From the NCBI RefSeq assembly GCF_000702665.1, contig NZ_JNJA01000004.1, positions 391,610 through 455,609 of the forward strand: DNA of 64,000 nt, in the 5' to 3' direction. This DNA is from Solidesulfovibrio alcoholivorans DSM 5433 (GTDB taxonomy: Bacteria > Desulfobacterota > Desulfovibrionia > Desulfovibrionales > Desulfovibrionaceae). Of this stretch, positions 1-8,586 are shown piece after piece. Numbering within the stretch: the stretch's first letter is position 1; the number at the start of each line of letters is the position of its first letter. The notes below the pieces were generated by a model. The model searched no databases. It saw only the letters and a program-made list of their open reading frames with translations, and had not been told where the DNA came from. The translations under genes and the position numbers were made by a program.

Positions 1-1
1 C

Positions 2-2128
2 CAGTACGTGGGCGACTTCGCCCTGCTCGTGCACAAGTTCCTGGACATGGAGAACCTGCGCGTGCTGTTCGCCATCGGGCTCATGAACGACCGCGTGCAC
101 CTGGTCGCCCGCTCGCGCACGCCGGATGTGGACGTGGGCAAGATCTGCGCTTCGCTCGGCGGCGGCGGTCACCCCTACGCCGCCTCGGCCTCGATAAAAA
201 ACCGCACGCTCACGCAGGTGCGTGAAGAGCTCTTCGGCCTGCTCTATTCCCAGGTCAATCCGCAAATTCTCGTGCGCCAGCTCATGAGCAAGCCGGCGGT
301 GTCCATCGAGGACACCGCCTCCATGCGCCGCGCCGAGGAGATCATGACGCGCTACGGCTTAAAAGCCCTGCCCGTGGTCACGGGCAAGGGCCAGCGCCGT
401 TGCGTGGGCGTCATCGAGCACGACATCATGGACAAGGCCATCAACCACGGCCTGGGCGATGTGCCCGTGTCCGAATACATGATCCGCGACCCGGCCGTGG
501 TCACGCCGGAAACCGATCTTTATCCGGTGATGGAGATCATCCTGGGCCAGCGGCAACGGCTCGTGCCCGTGGTGGAAAACGGCCGGCTTTCGGGCGTGGT
601 CACGCGCACGGATCTGGTGAACACCCTGGTCAAGGAGCCGGCGCGGATTCCCGAGTCGCTTCTGCCCGAGCGCAAGCGCGACCGCAACATTGGTGGCCTG
701 TTGCGCGAGCGACTCCCTAAGGGACTGCTTGAACTTTTGAAAAAGGCCGGCACGCTCGGCCACGAACTGGGCTACGGCGTGTACGTGGTCGGCGGGTTCG
801 TGCGCGACGTGCTGCTCAAGCACCCGAATTTCGATGTGGACCTCGTGGTCGAAGGCGACGGCATCGCCTTTGCCGCGGCCTTTTCCCAGGAACTCGGCGG
901 CCGCTACAAGGCCCATCCCAAGTTCAAGACCGCCGTTGTCGTGCTGCCGGACGGCCAGCGCGTGGACGTGGCCACGGCCCGGCTCGAATACTACGAATAC
1001 CCGGCCGCCCTGCCCACCGTGGAGCTTTCCTCCATCAAAATGGACCTCTACCGCCGGGATTTCACGGTCAACGCCCTGGCCGTGCACCTGTCGCCGGAGC
1101 GCTTCGGCGATCTGGTGGACTTTTTCGGCGCGCAGCGCGACATCAAGGACCGTGTGTTGCGCGTGCTGCATTCCTTGAGCTTCGTCGAGGACCCCACGCG
1201 CATCGTGCGCGCCATCCGCTTCAGCGAGCGTTTCGGCTTCCGCATCGGCGGCCAGACCGACCGGCTGATCAAAAACGCCGTGCGCCACAACTTCTTCCAC
1301 AAGCTCTCGGGCAGCCGCGTCTTCCACGAACTGCGCCTGATCCTGGAGGAAAAAACGCCGCTCGCCTGCCTGCGGCGCATGCAGGAATACAAGCTCCTGG
1401 CCGCCATCCATCCCCTGCTCGCCCTGACCCCGGCCCGGGAGGCGGTGCTGATGGAGGTGGAAAACGTCATCAACTGGTACAGGCTCCTCTACATCGACCC
1501 CGCGCCGCAAACCTGGCTCGTCTACTTCCTGGCCCTGTGCTCGGGCATGGACGCCCAGCAGTTCGGCATCATCGGCAAGCGGCTCAACTTCTCCAAGCGC
1601 ACGGCCGAGGACATCTCGCGCCTGCGCGGGCAGATCCGCGATACGGCGCAGGGGCTTTTCAACTGGGAGTACCACAAGGGAGCGCTGTCGGAACTCTACT
1701 TCGTGCTCGAGCACCTGCCCGTGGAAGGCGCGCTGTTCCTCATGGCGCGCAATCCCCGGGAGCCGCTCCAGAAATACGTGTCGCTTTTTCTCACCACGCT
1801 GCGCAGCAAGCGCGTGGAGATTACGGGCAACGACCTCAAGGCGCTCGGCATCGAGCCCGGCCCCCGCTACACGGCCATCCTGCGCCAGGTCACGGCCGCG
1901 GCCGTGGACGGGCATGCCGCGTGCAGGGCCGAGCAACTGGAGATGCTGCGCCGTCTGGCGCGGGGCGAATCCATTGAGCCGCTGCTTGCCGGCAAAGCAG
2001 GCGGGGCACGCTGTGCCCTGCCCGCGCCGCCTCCCGGCTCCGTCGTTGCCGAAGCGGATGTTTCGGAACTTGATCGGCCCGCAGATGCTGGATCAAACGA
2101 CATGTCTTCCAAGGATGTTAAAGAGTAA
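2..2128 (+). CDS. DHH-CBS-tRNA nucleotidyltransferase/poly(A) polymerase fusion, 5' end outside window
   Basis: The frame is open from the window edge, so the N-terminal DHH phosphoesterase part is missing and 708 residues are visible. In order: the end of a DHHA1 domain with GGGGHPYAA near visible residue 53, two CBS repeats at about 85-210, a nucleotidyltransferase head at about 257-370 (VYVVGGFVRDVLL, then FDVDLVVEG with its two metal-binding Asp, then RRDFTVNALA), and the RNA-binding helices beginning FVEDPTRIVRAIRF. Proteins with this order occur in deltaproteobacteria and other phyla and are annotated as CCA-adding or A-adding enzymes. CBS pairs usually bind adenosine nucleotides, so regulation by ATP/AMP is plausible but inferred. 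Which nucleotides it adds cannot be told from sequence. The tail after about residue 660 is low-complexity and Ala/Pro-rich. Confidence 0.9.
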   Translation, partial: QYVGDFALLVHKFLDMENLRVLFAIGLMNDRVHLVARSRTPDVDVGKICASLGGGGHPYAASASIKNRTLTQVREELFGLLYSQVNPQILVRQLMSKPAVSIEDTASMRRAEEIMTRYGLKALPVVTGKGQRRCVGVIEHDIMDKAINHGLGDVPVSEYMIRDPAVVTPETDLYPVMEIILGQRQRLVPVVENGRLSGVVTRTDLVNTLVKEPARIPESLLPERKRDRNIGGLLRERLPKGLLELLKKAGTLGHELGYGVYVVGGFVRDVLLKHPNFDVDLVVEGDGIAFAAAFSQELGGRYKAHPKFKTAVVVLPDGQRVDVATARLEYYEYPAALPTVELSSIKMDLYRRDFTVNALAVHLSPERFGDLVDFFGAQRDIKDRVLRVLHSLSFVEDPTRIVRAIRFSERFGFRIGGQTDRLIKNAVRHNFFHKLSGSRVFHELRLILEEKTPLACLRRMQEYKLLAAIHPLLALTPAREAVLMEVENVINWYRLLYIDPAPQTWLVYFLALCSGMDAQQFGIIGKRLNFSKRTAEDISRLRGQIRDTAQGLFNWEYHKGALSELYFVLEHLPVEGALFLMARNPREPLQKYVSLFLTTLRSKRVEITGNDLKALGIEPGPRYTAILRQVTAAAVDGHAACRAEQLEMLRRLARGESIEPLLAGKAGGARCALPAPPPGSVVAEADVSELDRPADAGSNDMSSKDVKE

Positions 2129-2151
2129 CTTTAACTCAAAATTTCCCCTAT

Positions 2152-2206
2152 CCCCCCTTCGGGGTGGTCCAGGAGGGGCCGAGGGCCCCTCCTGGCCGCC
2201 GGAGGC
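2152..2206 (-). repeat. Dispersed GC-rich hairpin repeat, copy A
   Basis: Read on the minus strand this begins GCCTCCGGCGGCCAGGAGGG, has a short loop, then CCCCTCCTGGACC and ends CCCCGAAGGGGGG. The same framework occurs at 43407, 43694 (inverted) and 53591. It lies just after the DHH-CBS-polymerase gene, where it could act as a bidirectional transcription end or an mRNA stabiliser. That role is inferred. Confidence 0.7.
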
Positions 2207-2251
2207 GTTCTTCTTCCTCTTTTCCCTCCCCCTTCCTCCCTCTCCCACATC

Positions 2252-2280
2252 TCGACATTCGGGCGGCTTGGGGCTACTCT
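2252..2280 (+). promoter_or_regulatory. Possible sigma-70 type promoter for hisD-purC
   Basis: TCGACA (2252-2257), a 17-nt spacer and TACTCT (2275-2280) lie about 53 nt upstream of the chosen hisD start. The -35 is good and the -10 is weak. It is the best match in the 204-nt gap. Confidence 0.3.
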
Positions 2281-2332
2281 TGCCGCGCTTTTCCGCTCAC
2301 CCTCAGCAATGACGTCTTTAAGGATATTCCCT

Positions 2333-3643
2333 ATGCCCTGTCCCAGTTTTACCGTGCGCGGTCCGGAGGATTTCGGACCCATCCGCGCCTTGCTCGCCAA
2401 TCGCGAGGAAGCCGCCGGGGATGCCGCCGAAAAAGTCGCCCGCATCCTGGCCGACGTGCGCCAGCGCGGCGACGCGGCCCTGGTCGATTTCACCAGCCGT
2501 TTCGATTGCAAAAGCTTTGACGCCGACTGTCTGCGCGTCGCCCCCAAAGACATCGCCGCAGGCCTTGCCGCCATTCCCGAAGCCGACGCGGCGATCATCG
2601 CCGAGGCCGCGGGCAACATCCGCGCCTTCCACGCCGCCCAGAAGGAGCGCTCCTGGTGGGTGCCCTCCGCCGACGGCACCATGCTCGGCCAGATCGTCAC
2701 CCCGGTGGACGCGGCCGGCTGCTACGTGCCCGGCGGCCGGGGCGGCGAAACGCCGCTGCTTTCCAGCCTGCTCATGAACGCCGTGCCCGCGCAGGTGGCC
2801 GGAGTGCCGCGCATCGTGGTCGTCTCCCCGCCCCGAGCGGACGGCTCGCTCAATCCTTATATCCTGGCCGCCGCCGCCATCCTCGGCATCGAAGAGATCT
2901 ACCGCGTGGGCAGCGCCTGGGGCATCGCCGCGTTGGCCTACGGCACGGGTTCCATCGCGCCGGTGGACGTCGTGGTCGGGCCGGGCAACATCTACGTGAC
3001 CACGGCCAAGCGGATGCTGATCGGCACGATCGGCATCGACATGATCGCCGGCCCGAGCGAAATCGCCATCCTGGCCGACGCTTCGGCCAATCCCGAATGG
3101 CTGGCCGCGGACATGCTGTCCCAGGCCGAGCACGATCCCATGGCCGCGGCCATCTGCCTGTCCACGGATGCGGCGCAGCTTGAGGCCGTGTGCGCGGCGC
3201 TGACGCACCAGCTGGCCGAGTTGCCGCGCAATGAGATCGCGGCGACGTCGCTTGCGCAGTTTGGCGCGCTGGTCGCCGTGCCGGACCTTGAGGTCGGCAT
3301 GGAACTGATCAACGCCATCGCGCCGGAGCACTTCGAACTGTGCGTGGCCGATCCCTGGGCGCTCGTCGGCAAGGTGCGCCATGCCGGCGCGGTGTTCATG
3401 GGCCACCACTGCCCCGAGCCCGTGGGCGATTATTTCGCCGGCCCCAACCACGTGCTGCCGACCATGGGCACGGCCCGGTTCTCCTCGGCCCTGTCCGTGG
3501 CGACGTTTACGAAAAAGACCAGCCTCATCGCCGCCGCGCCCGGCTACGTCGCCGCGCACGGCGCGAAGATCGCGCGGCTGGCGCGCCTGGAAAACCTGGA
3601 AGCCCACGCCCGCAGCGTGGAATGCCGGCTGAAGAAATCCTAA
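2333..3643 (+). CDS. hisD: Histidinol dehydrogenase
   Basis: Oxidises L-histidinol to L-histidine in two NAD-dependent steps, the last stage of histidine synthesis; cytosolic zinc enzyme. It has 436 residues, the normal length. Family signatures are visible: [39 protein letters not shown], the catalytic Glu-His pair in APEHFELC, and GPNHVLPT. The ATG at 2333 is preferred over the in-frame ATG at 2309 because AAGGA (2320-2324) sits 8 nt before it, so the upstream ATG would place the Shine-Dalgarno inside the gene. purC follows after 16 nt and is probably cotranscribed. No other his gene is in the window. Confidence 0.97.
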   Translation: MPCPSFTVRGPEDFGPIRALLANREEAAGDAAEKVARILADVRQRGDAALVDFTSRFDCKSFDADCLRVAPKDIAAGLAAIPEADAAIIAEAAGNIRAFHAAQKERSWWVPSADGTMLGQIVTPVDAAGCYVPGGRGGETPLLSSLLMNAVPAQVAGVPRIVVVSPPRADGSLNPYILAAAAILGIEEIYRVGSAWGIAALAYGTGSIAPVDVVVGPGNIYVTTAKRMLIGTIGIDMIAGPSEIAILADASANPEWLAADMLSQAEHDPMAAAICLSTDAAQLEAVCAALTHQLAELPRNEIAATSLAQFGALVAVPDLEVGMELINAIAPEHFELCVADPWALVGKVRHAGAVFMGHHCPEPVGDYFAGPNHVLPTMGTARFSSALSVATFTKKTSLIAAAPGYVAAHGAKIARLARLENLEAHARSVECRLKKS

Positions 3644-3659
3644 AACGCGAGGGATCGCC

Positions 3660-4553
3660 ATGCACGCCGTAACCGAAACCGACATCAAGGCCTTTCCCCT
3701 GCGTTCGCGGGGCAAGGTGCGCGACATCTACGAGCTTTCGCCCGAGAGCCTGCTCATCGTCACCACGGACCGCATCTCGGCCTATGACGTCATCATGCCC
3801 GACCCCATCCCGCAAAAGGGCGTCATCCTCAACCAGATCACGCTGTTTTGGATGGAGATGTTCAAGGCCATGATCCCCAACCACCTCCTGGCCACGGAAA
3901 CGGCCGCCTTCCCGGCCGGCCTCGCCCCGTACGCTGCCATGCTCGAAGGCCGGGCCGTGGTGGCGAAAAAAGCCAAGCCGCTGCCCATCGAGTGCATCGT
4001 GCGCGGCTTCATCACCGGTTCGGGGCTCAAGGACTACAAGGCCACGGGTACGGTCTGCGGCCACGCGCTGCCGGCCGGGCTCGTCGAGTCGGACATCCTG
4101 CCCGAGCCGCTGTTCACACCCTCGACCAAGGCGGACCTCGGCGCGCACGACGAGAACATCACGCTTGCCAAGGCCAAGGACATGATCGGCAAGGAGTTGT
4201 GTGACAAGGTGGAGGCGGTCAGCCTCGCCATGTACGCCAAGGCCCGCGACTATGCCCGGGCGCGCGGCATCATCATCGCCGACACCAAGTTCGAGTTCGG
4301 CCTGACCGACGACGGCCTGATCCTCATCGACGAGGTGCTCACCCCGGATTCCTCGCGCTTCTGGCCGGCCGCAGGCTACGCCCCGGGCAAGTCCCAGCCC
4401 AGCTTCGACAAGCAGTACCTGCGCGACTGGCTGACCTCCGTCGGTTTCAACAAGCAGCCGCCCGCGCCGCGCCTGCCCGAGGAAGTCGTGGCCAAGACCC
4501 GTGAAAAGTACCTCGCGGCCTACACGGTGCTGACCGGGAAAAAATTGTCCTGA
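3660..4553 (+). CDS. purC: Phosphoribosylaminoimidazole-succinocarboxamide synthase (SAICAR synthetase)
   Basis: Joins CAIR and aspartate with ATP to give SAICAR in purine synthesis. The 297-residue protein is the longer, yeast-like PurC form. Signatures are [11 protein letters not shown] near the N-terminus, [15 protein letters not shown] [10 protein letters not shown] at about residue 37, [13 protein letters not shown] at about 115, and [10 protein letters not shown] with [13 protein letters not shown] for substrate and metal binding. The ATG at 3660 follows GAGGGA closely. The gene sits 16 nt after hisD, so transcription from the hisD promoter is likely. No purine riboswitch is seen upstream. 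Confidence 0.97.
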   Translation: MHAVTETDIKAFPLRSRGKVRDIYELSPESLLIVTTDRISAYDVIMPDPIPQKGVILNQITLFWMEMFKAMIPNHLLATETAAFPAGLAPYAAMLEGRAVVAKKAKPLPIECIVRGFITGSGLKDYKATGTVCGHALPAGLVESDILPEPLFTPSTKADLGAHDENITLAKAKDMIGKELCDKVEAVSLAMYAKARDYARARGIIIADTKFEFGLTDDGLILIDEVLTPDSSRFWPAAGYAPGKSQPSFDKQYLRDWLTSVGFNKQPPAPRLPEEVVAKTREKYLAAYTVLTGKKLS

Positions 4554-4609
4554 CCGGCAGTTTTTGCTTGCAAAGGCAAGGGGGTTAGGATAGATAGACG
4601 AGCTCTTGC

Positions 4610-4699
4610 GGAGAGGTGTCCGAGCGGCCGAAGGAGTACGATTGGAAATCGTATGTACCTTGACGGGTACCGAGGGTTCAAATCCCTCCCTCTCCGCCA
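4610..4699 (+). tRNA. tRNA-Ser (anticodon GGA)
   Basis: A 7-bp acceptor stem GGAGAGG/CCTCTCC with encoded CCA at 4697-4699. The anticodon loop reads TTGGAAA between TACGA and TCGTA, giving GGA, which reads UCC/UCU serine codons. The long variable arm (GTACC..GGGTAC) is typical of tRNA-Ser. It lies between purC and the SRP RNA, possibly in one transcript. Confidence 0.96.
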
Positions 4700-4716
4700 C
4701 AATATGACTTCATTTT

Positions 4717-4805
4717 GGGGAAGTCGGGCGGCGGTTTCGCCGCCAATCCCGTCAGGTCCGAAAGGAAGCAGCGGTAACGGTTGGAGCCGGGTGTCCGGCT
4801 TCCCT
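4717..4805 (+). ncRNA. ffs: Signal recognition particle RNA, small bacterial (4.5S) type
   Basis: The apical SRP domain hallmark GTCAGGTCCGAAAGGAAGCA is at 4751-4770, followed by GCGGTAACG, which is the Ffh-binding loop. The ends pair: GGGAAGTCGG near 4718-4727 with CCGGCTTCCC near 4795-4804. The single hairpin of about 89 nt lacks an Alu domain, as expected for the proteobacterial 4.5S type. The exact ends are inferred from pairing. It lies 17 nt after the tRNA-Ser CCA end and is followed immediately by a terminator. Confidence 0.93.
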
Positions 4806-4810
4806 TGAAA

Positions 4811-4837
4811 GCGCGAGGCAACTCGCGCTTTTTTTTT
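4811..4837 (+). terminator. Rho-independent terminator after SRP RNA
   Basis: Stem GCGCGAG (4811-4817), loop GCAA, stem CTCGCGC (4822-4828), then nine T residues (4829-4837). It ends the tRNA-Ser/SRP RNA transcript. Confidence 0.93.
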
Positions 4838-4903
4838 GCCCGCTCGCGCCCCGCGACGCCCCGTGCCGGCGAAGCGGACAGTGGATATCCTCTCCGCCGT
4901 ACC

Positions 4904-5506
4904 CTACTCCCCTTCCAGGAACGCCAGCTCCGTCCCGGCCAGGGCGACCGCGTCGCCCGTGATGCGCCCGGTTTCGACGCCGTAGCGCAGAAGCGTCCCG
5001 AGCGTGAGCGGCGCGGCCACGGGCAAGGGAAAATCCGTCTTGCGGCCTTGCGGCCGCTTGTCCACGAAAACGAAAAGCGCAACCGACGCTGCGCCGTGCT
5101 CGCGAAAGGCCCGGGCGGCGCGTATCGCCGTACTGCCGGAAGTGAGCACGTCGTCGAGGAGGCAAAGGGGCTCCCCGGCGAGAGCGCCGAACACCTGGCC
5201 GGCGAGCCCCTTTTCCGAGTCGTCGGCGCGGAAAAGCGCCAAGGGCAGGCCGAACCGCGCCGCGAACGCCCCGGCCAGCATCGGCGAAAGCAGGCTCGCC
5301 GCCGTGGCGAGCGCATAGCGCCTCCCGTCCAGCCACTGCCCGAACACGTGGCCGAGCAGCGCGAGGTTGTCCGCGTCGCAGGCGAAATGGCGCAGGGAAA
5401 CGTAGACATGGCTGACGCGTCCCGATTTGAGGGTGACGGGCTCGGGCGAAACCGTCACGGCCCCGCCGCGCCACAGCGCCTCGCAAAGCGTTGCTGCCGC
5501 ATCCAT
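4904..5506 (-). CDS. Phosphoribosyltransferase, orotate PRTase-like
   Basis: A 200-residue type I PRTase fold protein. The PRPP loop is LCLLDDVLTSGSTAI, with two Asp and the TSGST turn. The N-terminal KSGRVSHVYVSLR resembles the orotate phosphoribosyltransferase start, and a short Lys/Arg-containing loop (DDSEKGLAGQ) stands where PyrE carries its catalytic lysine. The ATG at 5506 has GGAGGG four bases before it and is preferred over the in-frame ATG at 5536, which adds ten residues. The gene stands apart from other pyr genes, so it may be an accessory PyrE paralogue and the substrate is uncertain. It converges on the SRP RNA terminator. Confidence 0.75.
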   Translation of the reverse strand: MDAAATLCEALWRGGAVTVSPEPVTLKSGRVSHVYVSLRHFACDADNLALLGHVFGQWLDGRRYALATAASLLSPMLAGAFAARFGLPLALFRADDSEKGLAGQVFGALAGEPLCLLDDVLTSGSTAIRAARAFREHGAASVALFVFVDKRPQGRKTDFPLPVAAPLTLGTLLRYGVETGRITGDAVALAGTELAFLEGE

Positions 5507-5576
5507 GATTCCCTCCCCGCTTCGGTTTTCCGTCACGCCCGGGGAAACGACCGGGCGGCGCTTCCCCGGGTGTCTC

Positions 5577-6599
5577 TCACTGCGCGGCCTTGTGGCTGTC
5601 GTACATGGCGAGATGCTCGCGGAGCATCTCCGGGATCGGCAGGTTGTAGGGGCAGCGCGTGGCGCACTCGCCGCAGTCGATGCAGTTGCGCACCGTCTCC
5701 ATGGTTTCCGAGGCGAACTGCACGGCCTTGGCCGGGGACATGCGCTTGGCCACCACCCGGTACATCATGGCGTAAGTGATGCGCACGCCCTGCGGACAGG
5801 GCTGGCAGTATTCGCAACGCCGGCAGAACCGCGAACCCAGTTCGTCGCGGTATCCCTGCGCCTTGGCCACGTCCTCCTCGCTCCAGGCGGCTTCCCCGGA
5901 GAATATTTCCACGGCCTGATCCACCTGCGCCACCGTGTCGCAACCCGGCAGCACGATGAGGTCCGGCTCGCGGCGCAGGAAACGCAGGGCCAGCCCGCCG
6001 TCGTCGAGCATGCCGCCGGCAAAGGGTTTCATGCACAGGATGCCCATACCCGCCGTGCGCGCCTCGGGGAAAAGATGCGCAGCGGCCTCGGTTTCGACGA
6101 TGTTGTAGGGAAACTGGATGGTGGCGAAAAGCCCCGTGGCCACGAGCTTGCGGGCCATCTCCAGACTATGGGAGGTGATGCCGATGCTGCGGACCTTGCC
6201 CTGCGCCCTGGCCCTAACCAACGCTTCCATGGCCCCGCCCGGGGCCAGCAGCGCGTCGAGCTCCTCGGGTTTGGACACCTGATGCGGCTGGTAGAGGTCG
6301 ATGTAGTCGGTCTTGAGGCGCGTGAGGCTCAATTCCAGCTCTTCCATGGCCGCCTTGGCCGTGCGCTGCCCGGTCTTGGTCGCGATGACCACCGTGTCGC
6401 GCATGCCGGCAAAGGCCCGGCCCATCTTTTCCTCGCTGTCCACGTAGCGGTTGGCGGTGTCGAAAAGCGTGATGCCCTTGTCCGCGGCGTGGCGCAGGAC
6501 ATGCGCCGCTTCCTCGAAATTCAGGCGGATGATGGGGATGCCGCCGAATCCCACGGCGGAAACCTGGATTCCGGTTTTCCCGAGCGGCACGAGACGCAT
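5577..6599 (-). CDS. Aldo/keto reductase with C-terminal 4Fe-4S domain
   Basis: 340 residues. The N-terminal AKR barrel starts MRLVPLGKTGIQVSAVGFG, with the Asp/Tyr/Lys catalytic set in FDTANRYVDSEEK and VVIATKTGQRT. After the barrel come two cysteine motifs, CRRCEYCQPCPQGV and CIDCGECATRCPYNLPI, the latter a classic CxxCxxCxxxCP 4Fe-4S signature. Such fusions are common in anaerobes and are assigned to the AKR-ferredoxin group; substrates are mostly unknown. The ATG at 6599 has AAGGAGG just upstream. An earlier in-frame start would run through the upstream MFS gene. The gap to that gene is 10 nt, so the two are cotranscribed. Confidence 0.85.
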   Translation of the reverse strand: MRLVPLGKTGIQVSAVGFGGIPIIRLNFEEAAHVLRHAADKGITLFDTANRYVDSEEKMGRAFAGMRDTVVIATKTGQRTAKAAMEELELSLTRLKTDYIDLYQPHQVSKPEELDALLAPGGAMEALVRARAQGKVRSIGITSHSLEMARKLVATGLFATIQFPYNIVETEAAAHLFPEARTAGMGILCMKPFAGGMLDDGGLALRFLRREPDLIVLPGCDTVAQVDQAVEIFSGEAAWSEEDVAKAQGYRDELGSRFCRRCEYCQPCPQGVRITYAMMYRVVAKRMSPAKAVQFASETMETVRNCIDCGECATRCPYNLPIPEMLREHLAMYDSHKAAQ

Positions 6600-6609
6600 G
6601 CCGACCTCC

Positions 6610-7893
6610 TTAGGATGCCCGGGACGCGGCTTCGGCCGTTGCCCGGGGTTCGGTTGCGGCCAGCGCGCCGACGCCGAGGGCGCAGATCGCGCCGGCGAGG
6701 ACCAGCGTCGCCGGCGCGCCGACGAGACTGGCGAGCGTTCCGGCGAAAAGCGAGCCGAAAGGCGCCATGCCGACCAGGGTGACGGCATACAGCGCCATGA
6801 TCCTGCCACGCAAGTCGTCGGGGCTTCGCAATTGCAGCAGCGTATTGGCGGCGGCGAAAAAAAGGATCAGGCAGAATCCCAGGACCGACGCGAAGGCCAG
6901 CGAAAGCCAGAAGTTGCGTGAAAGCCCGAACGCGATCAGGGCCACGCCGAAGCCGACGCCGGCCAGGACACGGATGCGCCCAAGTCCCCGACTTTCGCGC
7001 CGCAAGGCCAGGGTCAGCGCGGCGGCCACGCTGCCGACGCCCATGGCCGCCGTAATAAATCCCAGCCCCTGTGCGCCGTGACCGAGGACCGCGTCCACCA
7101 TCACGGGCAAAACGACCATGAACGAGGCCCCGAACAGGCTCGTCAGGCAAAGTCCGGACAGGATGGCGCGCATGGTCCTGTCGCCCCAGGCATGGCGCAG
7201 GGCCGCGGCGATGTGGGCGGCCATGGGCTCCTTGGGCGGGCGCGCGACGGGTGGAGGCAGGCGCATGAGCAGCAGGCTCGCGATGACGGCCAGGTAGCTG
7301 ACGCCGTTTAAGAGAAAACACATGCCCTCGCCCACCGCGGCCACGAGCAGCCCGGCGAGCGCCGGCCCGAGCACCCGGGCGCTGTTGAACATGGAGGAAT
7401 TGAGCGCAATGGCGTTGTGCAGATCCTCCTTGCCGACCATCTCCACGACGAAGGCCTGGCGGGTCGGCATGTCCACGGCGTTGACCACGCCAAGGAGCAT
7501 GGCCAGCGCCCCGACGTACCAGACCGTGGCCGCGCCGGTCAGAGTCAGCGCGGCCAGGGCCAGGGCCTGGCCCATGGCCGCGACCTGGGTGACGACGAGC
7601 AGCTGCCGCTTGTCGCGACGATCGGCGAGGCTGCCGCCCCAAAGCCCCAGCACGAAGACCGGCAGGTACGTGACGAACCCGACGATCCCGAGCGCCATGG
7701 CCGAACCCGTGAGCCTGTAGACCAGCCAGGAGACGGCCACGGACTGCATCCAGGTGCCGATGAGGGAGATGAACTGGCCGACGAAAAAAAGCCGGAAATT
7801 GCGGTGTCGAAACGAGCGGGCAAGCAGGGCGAACGACTGCCGCGAGCGCGGACCGATGCCCGCGCGCCACGCCCCGGTGGTGTGCTGCGCCAT
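6610..7893 (-). CDS. MFS transporter of the EntS/MFS_3 exporter type
   Basis: A 427-residue inner-membrane protein with about 12 hydrophobic segments. RHRNFRLFFVGQFISLIGTWMQ at the first helix and the A-loop LWGGSLADRRDKRQ after helix 2 are typical of this exporter branch, which includes the enterobactin exporter and macrolide exporters. It probably extrudes a small molecule by proton antiport. A MarR-family gene lies upstream on the same strand, the usual arrangement for a drug or solvent exporter and its repressor. No substrate can be assigned. Its stop lies in the ribosome-binding region of the downstream reductase. Confidence 0.85.
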   Translation of the reverse strand: MAQHTTGAWRAGIGPRSRQSFALLARSFRHRNFRLFFVGQFISLIGTWMQSVAVSWLVYRLTGSAMALGIVGFVTYLPVFVLGLWGGSLADRRDKRQLLVVTQVAAMGQALALAALTLTGAATVWYVGALAMLLGVVNAVDMPTRQAFVVEMVGKEDLHNAIALNSSMFNSARVLGPALAGLLVAAVGEGMCFLLNGVSYLAVIASLLLMRLPPPVARPPKEPMAAHIAAALRHAWGDRTMRAILSGLCLTSLFGASFMVVLPVMVDAVLGHGAQGLGFITAAMGVGSVAAALTLALRRESRGLGRIRVLAGVGFGVALIAFGLSRNFWLSLAFASVLGFCLILFFAAANTLLQLRSPDDLRGRIMALYAVTLVGMAPFGSLFAGTLASLVGAPATLVLAGAICALGVGALAATEPRATAEAASRAS

Positions 7894-8018
7894 GGAAAAA
7901 CATCATCCTTTGCCGGGCCGGCCGGCCGGGGAAAATTCCCGGACGGCCCGTCCCTTCTTGAAAGAGGGAGCCTCGCGGGCGCGGCGTCCCGACAGACGGC
8001 CAGGCGTCGCCGCAGGCC

Positions 8019-8516
8019 TCACACGCCGGCAGGTTGCGCCGCGGCCCCGGCGGCGATGCCGGTAACGCCGGCATCGGCCGCCGCACACGAGAACAGGCCG
8101 CGCAACAACCCAAGCCCCATGGTGACCTTGGCCACCTCATCCGGCCCAAGCTGGGACAGTTTGGCCGTAAAGCCGGCCTTGACCGCCTCGCGGGCCTTCA
8201 TGAGCAAGGCCATGCCCTCGTCGGTGAGGAAGAGCCGCACCCTCCGACGGTCCCCGGGATCAGGCTGGCGGTCGATCAGGTTGCGCACCGCCAGGGCATC
8301 CACCAGTTTGGACATGGATGGCAGGGAGACGCCGATGTATTCCGCCAGATCGGTGAGATTGGAGCCGGGGGAGTGTCGCAAGAAAGCCAGACTGCGCAGT
8401 TCGGGCACGCGCAGGTCCGCGCTCCGCTGGCTGCGCATGGTCCGCCGCAGGTCCTGCATGACCAGCGGCATCACATCCAGGAGTTCGCGTGCGCAAGCAT
8501 CCAGTGTGTCTGCCAT
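8019..8516 (-). CDS. MarR-family transcriptional regulator
   Basis: 165 residues with a central winged helix: LRSLAFLRHSPGSNLTDLAEY leads into the recognition helix VSLPSMSKLVDALAVRNLI, followed by the wing PDPGDRRRVRLFLTDEG, which is the MarR wing signature. The C-terminal helix closes the dimer and ends in an Ala-rich tail. It is 125 nt upstream of the MFS exporter gene on the same strand and presumably represses itself and the exporter until a ligand binds. The start follows AGAAGGGAA at a suitable distance. An operator-like sequence lies just upstream. Confidence 0.88.
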   Translation of the reverse strand: MADTLDACARELLDVMPLVMQDLRRTMRSQRSADLRVPELRSLAFLRHSPGSNLTDLAEYIGVSLPSMSKLVDALAVRNLIDRQPDPGDRRRVRLFLTDEGMALLMKAREAVKAGFTAKLSQLGPDEVAKVTMGLGLLRGLFSCAAADAGVTGIAAGAAAQPAGV

Positions 8517-8528
8517 GGCGGTTCCCTT

Positions 8529-8539
8529 CTAATAGTTAG
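8529..8539. promoter_or_regulatory. Possible MarR operator half-palindrome
   Basis: CTAATAGTTAG has the inverted halves CTAA/TTAG around 3 nt and is followed by a second TTAG. It is AT-rich in a GC-rich setting and lies 13-23 nt before the marR-like start codon. MarR proteins usually bind such short AT-rich palindromes over their own promoters. The element is short, so this is tentative. Confidence 0.3.
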
Positions 8540-8586
8540 TTAGAGAAAGTATAAGGCACACGCCGAACAGGTCAAGGTGCCCCCTT

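Noticed and set aside
359..1936. Minus-strand open frame of 525 codons opposite the CCA-polymerase fusion
   Set aside because: Composition is His/Arg/Ala-rich and matches no family; the plus strand carries recognised domains throughout.
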